DNA from: Kitasatospora sp. MBT63
GTDB taxonomy: Bacteria > Actinomycetota > Actinomycetes > Streptomycetales > Streptomycetaceae
Assembly (NCBI RefSeq): GCF_000710465.2
Contig: NZ_JAIZ01000806.1
Span: 78,600-142,599 of the forward strand
Length of the DNA: 64,000 nucleotides
Direction: 5' to 3'
The notes beneath the pieces were generated by a model, which made no database searches, had not been told where the DNA came from, and saw only the letters and a program-made list of their open reading frames with translations. Shown here one piece after another: positions 24,883 through 33,076 of this stretch. The position numbers and the translations under genes were made by a program. How positions within the stretch are numbered: the stretch's first letter is position 1; the number at the start of each line of letters is the position of its first letter.

Positions 24883-25998
24883 ATGCCTGAGCACGCGATC
24901 GACCTTCCGATGCCCGTGAGGGACCTCCGGCGCCGGATCGGTGATCTGTCCCTGCGGCTGCGCACGTCCGGATTGCAGGCGAAGCCGGGCGAGCCGCGGT
25001 TCGTCGACTTCGACAAGATCCGACTGCCGAACGGTGAGGTGGTCGGTCGCAAGAAGGTGATCGTCATGTCCGGCGGTTGCTCGGTGCCGACGTGCACGAT
25101 GTGCCCCTTCACCAACCTGAACAACTACGGTATCGAGGGCGGCAGGTCGGCGAAGAGCCTGCTGGAGCAGGTTCGGCTTACTCTGGCGCGGACCGAGGAT
25201 GAGCCGTCGTACGAGGTGCTCTCCCTCTACAACGACGGCAGCTTCTTCGCGCCGAAGGAGATCCCCCGGGACGTCCAGGTGGAGATCGCTCACCTGGTCG
25301 CGGCAGCCGGGGTGAAGCGGCTGGTGGTGGAGTCGCTGCCGCAGTTTGTCACCGAGCCGGTGCTGCGCCCGTTCGTCCAGGCGCTGGGCGAGGTGCGGCT
25401 GGAGATCGGCATCGGTCTGCAGTCCGCGGACGTTCTGGTGCGCGAGACGCTGGTTAACACCCGGATCACCCAGAAGTCCTTCGAGCGGGCGCTCGCGGTG
25501 ATGGCTGGCCTGGGAGTGGACCCGAAGATCTACCTGATGGTCAAGCCACCGTTCCTGACCGACGGCGAGGCGGTGACCGACGTCGTGGAGTCGGTGGACT
25601 ACCTGACGGGGCTCGGCGTGAGCGGGATGACGCTGTGTCCGACGCGGGTATCGCCTAACACCGTGGCGTGGGAGCTGTGGCAGGCCGGGCAGTACACCCC
25701 GCCGAACCTGTGGACGGTGGTGGAGGCGATCCGCCGGGTCCATAGGCAGCTCGCGGTGCGGGTGGCGTGCGTGAATCTGAGGGGGTCGGATTTCGAGTCG
25801 GTGTTCCCCGACGCCTGCTCGGCGTGCGCTGATGGGGTGGTGGACGCGCTGATGCGGTTCGGGGAGACCGGCGAGGCGGGCGACCTGCCCGCCGACTGCT
25901 CCTGCCGGCCGTTGCTGGAGGTGACCGGTCTCGACCACGCGGCCATTGCCGCCCGCGCGGCGCAGCAGCTGAACGTGCTGGAGCAGGCGGGTGTCTGA
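24883..25998 (+). CDS. Radical SAM enzyme, Elp3/TIGR01210-like
   Basis: 371 residues. The 4Fe-4S cluster motif GGCSVPTCTMC gives Cys66-x4-Cys71-x2-Cys74. This spacing is longer than the canonical CxxxCxxC and matches the branch that includes Elp3 and the TIGR01210 (archaeosine-related) proteins. YEVLSLYNDGSFF and GIGLQSADVLVRET are typical of that branch. A second Cys set near the C-terminus (DACSACADG, ADCSCRP) could bind an additional metal or cluster. It is the first gene of the plus-strand heptose locus and overlaps the P450 gene. The substrate is unknown. Confidence 0.88.
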   Translation: MPEHAIDLPMPVRDLRRRIGDLSLRLRTSGLQAKPGEPRFVDFDKIRLPNGEVVGRKKVIVMSGGCSVPTCTMCPFTNLNNYGIEGGRSAKSLLEQVRLTLARTEDEPSYEVLSLYNDGSFFAPKEIPRDVQVEIAHLVAAAGVKRLVVESLPQFVTEPVLRPFVQALGEVRLEIGIGLQSADVLVRETLVNTRITQKSFERALAVMAGLGVDPKIYLMVKPPFLTDGEAVTDVVESVDYLTGLGVSGMTLCPTRVSPNTVAWELWQAGQYTPPNLWTVVEAIRRVHRQLAVRVACVNLRGSDFESVFPDACSACADGVVDALMRFGETGEAGDLPADCSCRPLLEVTGLDHAAIAARAAQQLNVLEQAGV

Positions 25999-27301
25999 GC
26001 GGACCATGGTGCCCGTGGCTGGCGGGTTACCCCCGCAGCACTCGGAGCGCGGCTTCGAGGCGGATCCGGTGGGCGTCCTGGATGAGGGGCACCGACGGCA
26101 CGGGCCGGTGTTCCGGATGACGGTTGACGGAACCGACACCGTGCTGGTGGGTACATGGGCCGGGCTGGGCGAGCTGTTCGCGGCCGAGCGCGGCTGCCTG
26201 GAGGTGCTCAACACTCCGCTGGTGCACGACTTGTTCGGCCGGGCGCTGTTCAACCTTGCCGGGGACGGTCATAGCGAGGCCCGGCACCTGCTGCGTCCCG
26301 CGCTGTCCGGGCGGGCGCTGCCTGGCTACCTGTCGGCCCTGCTGGAGGTGACGGAACCGGTGGCGGCCCGGTGGGCCGACGAGGGCGCTGGGGATCTGTA
26401 CGCGGCGGCGCGCGAGGCGACCGGCGCGATGAGCGCCCGCGTGCTGCTGGGCATCGCCCCCGGGGACCCGGACGCGGCGCTATTCACCACGGACTTCGAG
26501 CGGTTCGTCGCGGCAACCGGTGCCACGCCAGGGCTGCGGCGATTCGCGGCCGACCGGTACTGGGCGGGCCGCGTGGCGCGGCGGCGCTTGCATGCCCTTT
26601 TCGTCCGGCGGGCCGCCGAGGCCGCACAGGGCGGATGTCCGGGATCGGCGCTCGTCCGCCTGGTGGCCGCGTTCGAGGGCGCTCCGGGGGCGGTGGGGCC
26701 GCTGGAGGATCACCTGTTGGCCCTGCTGATCGCGGCGCGGGAGACGACGGCGAGCCTGGTCACCTGGTGCCTGGTGGAGCTGGCGGGCAACTCGGAGCAC
26801 GCCGCGCTCGCGGCGTCGGAGGCCCGCTTGGTGTCGGCGCGGCCGGAGCTGCTGGTCGGGCGTGACCGGCTGCCGGTGCTGCGGGCGGTGCTCGCCGAGA
26901 CACAGCGTCTGCACTCCCCGAACCTGTTGGCCATGCGGAAAGCGGTCTGCCCCGTGGTGCTGGGCGGCCACCGGATCCCGGCGGGCACGCGGGTGGCGTA
27001 CTCCCCGTCGGCTGGACACTTCGACCCCGAGGTGTTCCCCCAGCCCCACTCCTTCCGGCCGGGGCGGTTCCTCGCTGGGCAGGCCCAGGGGGCGCGGCTG
27101 TGGGCGTTCGGCGGAGGCGCGCACGCCTGCCTGGGCCGGCCGCTCGCCGAGCTGATGGCCCTCACCGTCGTGGCGTCAGCCCTGGGCCGGGGTCTTCCGA
27201 GGCTGCCCGGCGGCCCGCCCGTCTGGATCCGTTACCGGCCCGCCAAGGCCCCCATCGACCCGCTGCCGTTCGTCCTCGACGACCAGGAGACCGCTTCGTG
27301 A
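25991..27301 (+). CDS. Cytochrome P450
   Basis: 436-residue class I bacterial P450. The haem loop WAFGGGAHACLGRPLAE places the thiolate at Cys380. The K-helix ExxR is LAETQRLH. The I-helix is LLIAARETTASLV, with ARETT for the usual AGxxT. GTG 25991 overlaps the radical SAM stop by 8 bases, and the gene ends in GTGA with the SHMT-like gene. It likely hydroxylates the cluster product; no ferredoxin gene is adjacent. Confidence 0.93.
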   Translation: MSERTMVPVAGGLPPQHSERGFEADPVGVLDEGHRRHGPVFRMTVDGTDTVLVGTWAGLGELFAAERGCLEVLNTPLVHDLFGRALFNLAGDGHSEARHLLRPALSGRALPGYLSALLEVTEPVAARWADEGAGDLYAAAREATGAMSARVLLGIAPGDPDAALFTTDFERFVAATGATPGLRRFAADRYWAGRVARRRLHALFVRRAAEAAQGGCPGSALVRLVAAFEGAPGAVGPLEDHLLALLIAARETTASLVTWCLVELAGNSEHAALAASEARLVSARPELLVGRDRLPVLRAVLAETQRLHSPNLLAMRKAVCPVVLGGHRIPAGTRVAYSPSAGHFDPEVFPQPHSFRPGRFLAGQAQGARLWAFGGGAHACLGRPLAELMALTVVASALGRGLPRLPGGPPVWIRYRPAKAPIDPLPFVLDDQETAS

Positions 27302-28581
27302 AACAGACCCCACCCGCCGCGCTCGCCGTCCTATGGCAGGCCGCAGCCCACCACGAGGTCGACCGACACCGGCTGCACCTGGTGCCCAGTGAGAACGGGC
27401 TGTCGCTCGGGGCCCGCGTGCCGCACCTGATGGAGGCTGCGGTCCGGTACGCCTTCCCCGGGCCTGAGGGCGGAGGCGAGAACTGGGCGTGGCCGGGCCA
27501 GCAGGATCTGGTCGGCATCGAGCGGGCCGTAGCCGGGCGGCTCGGTGAGCAGCTGGGCGCCGAGTTCGTGAACCTCAAGCCGACCTCCGGGGTGTCGGCG
27601 TTGACGGTGGCGCTCTCCGCGCTGGCCGGCCCCGGGGCGACGGCGTTCAACCTGGCGGAGCGGGACGGCGGCCACGGCTCGACCCGCTTCATCGGCACTC
27701 GGCTGGGGCTGCGGATGAAGGACCTGCCGGTCGACCCGGCCACCTGCACACTCGATCTGGACGCCCTCGCCCGTCGGCTCGGCACCGGGCCCCGGCCGGA
27801 GCTGGTGTACCTGGACGCGTTCATGTGCCTGTTTCCCATGGACCTGCCGGGGCTGCGCGAGGTGGTCGGCCCCGAGGCAGTGATCCACTACGACGCCTCC
27901 CACACCCTGGGCCTGATCGCCGGCGGCGCCTGGCAGAACCCGCTCGCCGAGGGCGCGGACAGCCTCGGCGGCTCCACCCACAAAACGTACCCCGGCCCGC
28001 ACAAGGGCCTGCTGGCCACCAATGACCCGGGGATCGCGGCTCGGCTGGACGAGCACGCCTCGCACTTCGTCTCCCACCACCATCCGGCCGACGTCGTCGC
28101 CCTGGCCGTGGCCGCCGCCGAGATGGACGAACGCGGCCCGGCGTACGCGGCGGCCACCATCATCAACGCCCGCCGCCTGGGCGCGGGCCTGGCCGAGCGC
28201 GGGTTCACGGTGTGCGGGGAGAAGGGCGGCTTCACCGACTGCCATCAGCTGTGGATCGACATCGCGCCGTTGATGGACGCCGAGGAAGCCTCCCGCCGGC
28301 TGCTTACGGCCGGGATCGTCGTCAACGCGATCCCGCTGCCACACATCACCGCCGACGCCGGGCTGCGCCTGGGTGTGCAGGAGATCACCTGGGCCGGGAT
28401 GGGCACTGCCGGAATCGACGAGCTGGCCGAGATCGTCACCGCCGTGCTGCGCGACGGCCAGGACCCGGCCGCCGTTGCGGAGCGGGCCCAGGCTCTGGTG
28501 GAGGCGCACAGGCCAGACAGCGCCGACGAGCACGTCCTGCGCGTGGCCCTTGCCGCGATCGGGATCGGGGGTGGGGCGTGA
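27298..28581 (+). CDS. SHMT-like PLP enzyme (possible transaldolase)
   Basis: 427-residue fold-type I PLP enzyme of the serine hydroxymethyltransferase family. GGSTHKTYPGPHKG places the PLP Lys at Lys229. VIHYDASHTLGL carries the PLP-ring Asp/His, and VPSENGLS the N-terminal substrate loop. It differs enough from housekeeping GlyA (VGTTTHKTLRGPRGG) to suggest a specialised role such as the L-threonine transaldolases in nucleoside antibiotic pathways (LipK) or fluorothreonine formation. GTG 27298 overlaps the P450 stop and its own stop overlaps the GT9 start, so the genes are coupled. Confidence 0.85.
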   Translation: MKQTPPAALAVLWQAAAHHEVDRHRLHLVPSENGLSLGARVPHLMEAAVRYAFPGPEGGGENWAWPGQQDLVGIERAVAGRLGEQLGAEFVNLKPTSGVSALTVALSALAGPGATAFNLAERDGGHGSTRFIGTRLGLRMKDLPVDPATCTLDLDALARRLGTGPRPELVYLDAFMCLFPMDLPGLREVVGPEAVIHYDASHTLGLIAGGAWQNPLAEGADSLGGSTHKTYPGPHKGLLATNDPGIAARLDEHASHFVSHHHPADVVALAVAAAEMDERGPAYAAATIINARRLGAGLAERGFTVCGEKGGFTDCHQLWIDIAPLMDAEEASRRLLTAGIVVNAIPLPHITADAGLRLGVQEITWAGMGTAGIDELAEIVTAVLRDGQDPAAVAERAQALVEAHRPDSADEHVLRVALAAIGIGGGA

Positions 28582-29753
28582 TCCCGGAGCAGGTCCCGGG
28601 CAAGGGCGTCTTCCTCGGGCCCGTGCACACCACTGGCACGTTCGAGATCCGCCCGGACTGCCGACACTTCGCCGGTGGGATGCCCTGCCGCCACTGGCGC
28701 CCTTGCCATGGCTGCCCGCACCATGACCCGGTCGAGTTCCGGGTGCTGATCGTGATGCTCGGCCTGCTGGGGGACATGCTCATCGCCTCCCCGCTGCCGA
28801 AGCGGATCCGCGACGAGCACCCCGGCGCGCATGTCACCTGGCTGGTGGACGAGGCAAACGCGCCGATCCCGCGGATGAACCCGTTCGTCGACGAGGTACT
28901 CGTCCACGACTGGCAGGCTGCCGCCCAGCTGCCCTCGCGCTACTTCGATGCCGTGTTCGCGTTCGAGCGGACCCCGTCGGCGGCGGCGCTGGTCGACCGG
29001 ATCGACGCCGGGCACAAGGCCGGGCTTGCCTTCGGCGGCCCTCACCACGCCCTGTATTCGATGGGCGAGGCCGCAGTGCAGTTCTTCCGGCAGAACACCT
29101 GGAACGACTACCGCACCCTCACCAACCAGCAGACGTGGACCGAGCTGTACTTCGCCGTCGCGGGATACGAGTACGCCGGCGAGCCCTACGTCCTCCAGGT
29201 ACCGGAGGCCGCCCGGCGGCGGGCGGCCGGGCTGCTCGGCGAGCGCACCGGGCCGCGGGTGTGCCTGAACCTCGGCGGGTCGCTGACCACGAAGCTGTGG
29301 CCAGCAAGGCACTGGGCCGAACTCGCCGACGCCCTGCTGGATCACGGGGCGCAGCTGGCCGTCCTCGGCGGACCAGCCGACCGGGAGGCATGCGAGGACC
29401 TGGTACGCCACCTGCGAACGCGCGGCGCCGACGAATCCCGGGTCGCGTACGCGCCGCTCAGCCTGGAGGAGGCCGCCGCGCTGCCGGGCCTCGTCGACGC
29501 GGTGGTGACCGGCGACTCCTACGGCTTCCACCTCGCCCTCGCACACGCCAAGCCGACCGTGCTGCTGCTCGGACCAAGCAATGGCGCCGAGGTCATCCCC
29601 AAGCACGTCGCGAACGTGACCGCGTTGCGCTCGACCCTGGGGTGCTCGCCATGCGCCCATCAGGTCGCGTGCGGCGGCGTTGGCGGCTGCATGGACGCCA
29701 TCGACCCGCCGACCGTCCTCAAAGCCACCCTCGGCCACCTGAGAACTGTCTGA
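28578..29753 (+). CDS. GT9 glycosyltransferase (heptosyltransferase-like)
   Basis: 391 residues. The body is a GT-B family 9 enzyme: VLIVMLGLLGDMLIASPL at the N-terminal domain, VCLNLGGSLTTKLWPARHW and VTGDSYGFHLALA in the donor domain. Two Cys-rich pieces flank it: an N-terminal DCRHFAGGMPCRHWRPCHGC and a C-terminal GCSPCAHQVACGGVGGC. These are typical of a GT9 subgroup outside LPS synthesis and may bind metal. With genes for a complete ADP-heptose route downstream, the donor is probably ADP-heptose or a derivative. BlmE of the bleomycin pathway is a related case. GTG 28578 overlaps the previous stop. Confidence 0.9.
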   Translation: MIPEQVPGKGVFLGPVHTTGTFEIRPDCRHFAGGMPCRHWRPCHGCPHHDPVEFRVLIVMLGLLGDMLIASPLPKRIRDEHPGAHVTWLVDEANAPIPRMNPFVDEVLVHDWQAAAQLPSRYFDAVFAFERTPSAAALVDRIDAGHKAGLAFGGPHHALYSMGEAAVQFFRQNTWNDYRTLTNQQTWTELYFAVAGYEYAGEPYVLQVPEAARRRAAGLLGERTGPRVCLNLGGSLTTKLWPARHWAELADALLDHGAQLAVLGGPADREACEDLVRHLRTRGADESRVAYAPLSLEEAAALPGLVDAVVTGDSYGFHLALAHAKPTVLLLGPSNGAEVIPKHVANVTALRSTLGCSPCAHQVACGGVGGCMDAIDPPTVLKATLGHLRTV

Positions 29754-29802
29754 ACCAGCCCCGCACCGCCCGGTGTTGAGCGACCACGAAAGGAGCACCA
29801 CG

Positions 29803-31527
29803 TTGGGAATCGTGCTGGGGCTGGGCGGCCCGTACTACCACGACGCCTCCGCCTGCCTGGTCATCGACGGCCGGATCGTCGCCTTCGCCGAGGAGGAGCG
29901 ATTCTCCCGCCGCAAGCACCACAAGGACTCCCGATCCTGCGCGGTGGCAGCGGCCTACTGCCTGTCCGAGGCAGGCATCACGTTGGCCGAGGTGGACGAG
30001 ATCGCCATCGCCTTCAACCCCAACTGGCCCACTCCGAGCGAGACCTGCAGGGACGCCGAGCTGATCGCCGAACTACTCGACCCCTCCCTGTTCGGCCATC
30101 ACCGGCCCAGCCAGGTCATCGTGATCGAACATCACCTCGCGCATGCCGCGTCCGCGTTCCATCCCTCCGGGTTCGAGGAGGCCGCCGTGCTGGTGGTCGA
30201 CGGCTCCGGCGACGGCATCTCCGCGACCCTCGCCCACGGCACCGCCGACGGGCTGAAGCTCCTGCGCCAGTTCCCCTTCTCCCAGTCGCTGGGCTGGTTC
30301 TACGAGACCGTCGCCGAGCATCTTGGGCTCGGCGACTGGACCAGCTCTGGCAAGCTCATGGGCCTGGCGGGCTATGGCCGCGCAGACCGCTACGCCCTGG
30401 ACTTTCTCACCCCCAGGCCCGGGGGCTATCACCTGGATTTGACCCGCTACGGGATCTGCCCCGACGAGCCGGTCGACGACCAGTACACCGACCTGCGGTA
30501 CTACGGGCGCCTGAAGAAGGCGTACGCCGCCGCCTACACCGACCTCGGGATTCCACCTCACCGTCGCGACCGCACCTACGCCGGTGGCCGCGTCGTGCCC
30601 GGTACCGGCTACCTGCCGGAACACGCCGACCTCGCCGCCTCGGCCCAGCACCTGCTGGAGCAGTGCCTGGCCGAGCTGGCCCGCGAAGCCCTCACCCTCA
30701 CCGGCACGTCCCGGCTGTGCGTGGCGGGCGGGGTGGGGCTGAACTGCTCCGCCAACGGCCGCCTCGCCCAACTTCGCGGGGTAGAGGAGCTGTTTGTCCA
30801 GCCGGCCGCCGGGGACGCCGGCTGTGCCATCGGCGCGGCGCTCGAGGTCGCGCAGCGCCGCGGCGATCTCGCCCTGCCGGGCCCGGCGATGACCACCGCC
30901 GCCCTCGGCCCCGCCTTCGCCCCGGGTGCCATCCGCACCGTCCTGGACGACTACGGCCTTGTCTTCCGCGACCACGGCGACGACCTGCCGACCTTGGTGG
31001 CCGGGCATTTGGCGCTCGGGCGCACCATCGCCTGGTTCCAGGGCCGCATGGAGGCCGGGCCCCGCGCGCTCGGACGACGCAGCATCCTCGCCGACGCGCA
31101 CAACCCCCAGGCCCGCGACCACATCAACGACCACGTCAAGCACCGGGAGCCCTGGCGGCCCCTCGCCCCGGTCCTCCTCCAGGAGGCCGCGCGCGACCTG
31201 ATCGGCACCAGCACGCCGCACCCGTTCATGATCGTCGCGCGGCAGGCCACCAACGCCGCACGGGAGCTGATCCCGGCCGCCGTGCACACCGATGGCACGC
31301 TGCGCCCGCAGACCGTAGTCCGCGATGACGCCGATCCGTACGCGCGGCTGCTGGCCTCGTTCGCCGAGCAGACCGGCCGGCCACCCGCGCTGCTGAACAC
31401 CAGCTTCAACCACGAGGCCGAGCCGATCGTATGCACGCCCCGCGACGCGGTCGCCACCTTCGCCGCCAGCCCCCTGGACATGCTCGCGATCGGACCGTTC
31501 CTCGTCCGTAAGGAACGCCCCAGCTAA
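29803..31527 (+). CDS. O-carbamoyltransferase (NodU/CmcH/TobZ family)
   Basis: 574 residues. The N-terminal Kae1-like domain has YYHDASACLV, EHHLAHAASAFHPSGF and VLVVDGSGDG, which bind iron and carbamoyl adenylate. The C-terminal domain has FQGRMEAGPRALGRRSI and NTSFNHEAEPIVCTP. It transfers a carbamoyl group from carbamoyl phosphate to a hydroxyl, usually on a sugar. Start TTG 29803 is chosen because AGGAG (29791-29795) is ideally spaced and the homologous N-terminus begins there; an upstream GTG at 29773 is possible. It likely carbamoylates the heptose or aglycone. Confidence 0.9.
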   Translation: MGIVLGLGGPYYHDASACLVIDGRIVAFAEEERFSRRKHHKDSRSCAVAAAYCLSEAGITLAEVDEIAIAFNPNWPTPSETCRDAELIAELLDPSLFGHHRPSQVIVIEHHLAHAASAFHPSGFEEAAVLVVDGSGDGISATLAHGTADGLKLLRQFPFSQSLGWFYETVAEHLGLGDWTSSGKLMGLAGYGRADRYALDFLTPRPGGYHLDLTRYGICPDEPVDDQYTDLRYYGRLKKAYAAAYTDLGIPPHRRDRTYAGGRVVPGTGYLPEHADLAASAQHLLEQCLAELAREALTLTGTSRLCVAGGVGLNCSANGRLAQLRGVEELFVQPAAGDAGCAIGAALEVAQRRGDLALPGPAMTTAALGPAFAPGAIRTVLDDYGLVFRDHGDDLPTLVAGHLALGRTIAWFQGRMEAGPRALGRRSILADAHNPQARDHINDHVKHREPWRPLAPVLLQEAARDLIGTSTPHPFMIVARQATNAARELIPAAVHTDGTLRPQTVVRDDADPYARLLASFAEQTGRPPALLNTSFNHEAEPIVCTPRDAVATFAASPLDMLAIGPFLVRKERPS

Positions 31528-31611
31528 CTGTCCGACACCATGCGCTCACAGCCGGTACGTTGAAGCCCGGCCTCTGGCCCTCATCCGCAGCAAGCGAAGG
31601 ACCAACTCGCG

Positions 31612-32988
31612 ATGACCAGCACGACCACCCCTGACCTGACCGTCGCCGAACGGCTGAGCGCCGAGCACGGCCGGGCGCTCACCATCGGGGCCGACTGCGA
31701 CCTACCCGACGACCTCATCATCGAGATCGACACCGACGCGCACCTGACGATCGGCGACCGGGTCTCGATCCGCCGCGGCTCCACCATCCAGGTTCACCGC
31801 GGCGCCACCGTCGCCATCGGCAACGACGTCGCCATAGGAGAACACACCTTCATCTCGGCCATGACCGGTATCCGCCTCGGCGACGGCTGCGCCCTGTCGA
31901 ACATGGTCGACCTGCACGACCACAACCACCGCGAGCGCTCCGCCGCGAACGTGCCCACCGGACAGCTCGTGCCGTGGGCGTCCGGCTTCGAGGCCGCCCC
32001 GATCATCATCGAGCCCGGCGCGACCCTCTCCAACAAAGTCACCGTCACCGCCGGGGTCCGCATCGGAGCCAACTCCCTGATCGGGGCGAACGCGGTTGTC
32101 TCCCACAGCATGGCCCCCGACACCGTCGCCGCAGGCGTCCCCGCCAGCGTCCGCCGACACTTCGACGGCGCTCCCGCATCGCGCGAGGACCGGCGCACCC
32201 TGACCATCGGGTTCTTCGGCACGTCGATCATGGAACATCTGGAAGCCTTCAACACGCAGATGACCACGCAGGCGAACCTGCCCGAGATCGGCGCCAAGGT
32301 CACCGTCGAGGGCTGGCACCAGCGCGGCTGGGTTCACCGTCTCGCTCTGTCGCTGCGCGCCGCCCATGCCCACGTCGCCTTCGACGTCCATAACCTGGGC
32401 GAGGGCGGCGCCACCAGCCGCGACATCGCCGCCATCGTGGAAACCGACCGGGCCACCACCGGCACCGACTACGACCTGACCTTCCTCGGCTGCGGCATCA
32501 ACGACGTCTGGCGCCGCTTCCAGGGTCGGCTGTCCGAGGCCGTCGACCTCGACGAGTACACCCAGCACATCAACACGATGCTGGAGCAACTGACCGGCTA
32601 CTCCCGTCAGGTCGTCGTCGTCAGCGAGACCCCGTTCGGGCCCGTCGAGGCCCCCGGCACCGTGACGGAGATGAACGCCGAACTCGCCCGCTACAACGAG
32701 GCAGCCCGAACAGCGGCTGCCGCGCACGGCACACTGTTCCTCGACGTGTGGACCCCGTTCACCGCGGTTGCCCGCCACGTGCCGACCGACGACGCCACGG
32801 GCGGGGTGTGGAGCGACGGTGTCCACCTCACCGAACTCGGTGACACCGTGCTGCTCCAGCAGACCGAGCGGCTCCTCGCTGAGCATCGCATCATCAACAA
32901 GCTCTTGGACTACCCGCTGTTGGAGCGCGATCAGGCCCTGACGGCGTACGGCCCGCTGTTCGCCCGCTGCCGGCCGAACGATTCCTGA
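31612..32988 (+). CDS. Left-handed beta-helix acyltransferase fused to SGNH hydrolase
   Basis: 458 residues in two domains. Residues ~30-185 are hexapeptide repeats (GADCDLPDDL, IGANSLIGANAVVS, AAGVPASV) of the maltose/galactoside O-acetyltransferase type, with DHNH near 103-106 as the likely catalytic His region. Residues ~195-430 form an SGNH/GDSL hydrolase: GFFGTSIME with Ser205, GCGIND with Asn297, and DGVHLTE with Asp402 and His405. Fusion of an acyl-adding and an acyl-ester-active domain suggests acylation or acyl migration on the sugar. ATG 31612 follows GAAGGA. Confidence 0.85.
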   Translation: MTSTTTPDLTVAERLSAEHGRALTIGADCDLPDDLIIEIDTDAHLTIGDRVSIRRGSTIQVHRGATVAIGNDVAIGEHTFISAMTGIRLGDGCALSNMVDLHDHNHRERSAANVPTGQLVPWASGFEAAPIIIEPGATLSNKVTVTAGVRIGANSLIGANAVVSHSMAPDTVAAGVPASVRRHFDGAPASREDRRTLTIGFFGTSIMEHLEAFNTQMTTQANLPEIGAKVTVEGWHQRGWVHRLALSLRAAHAHVAFDVHNLGEGGATSRDIAAIVETDRATTGTDYDLTFLGCGINDVWRRFQGRLSEAVDLDEYTQHINTMLEQLTGYSRQVVVVSETPFGPVEAPGTVTEMNAELARYNEAARTAAAAHGTLFLDVWTPFTAVARHVPTDDATGGVWSDGVHLTELGDTVLLQQTERLLAEHRIINKLLDYPLLERDQALTAYGPLFARCRPNDS

Positions 32989-33076
32989 GCCAGCGGGGTG
33001 CTGGCGCCAGCCAGCCAGCGCCAGCACCCGGCCGCCATCCTGACCTTCCCACCCCTGTCCTTCGAAGGAGCTGACT

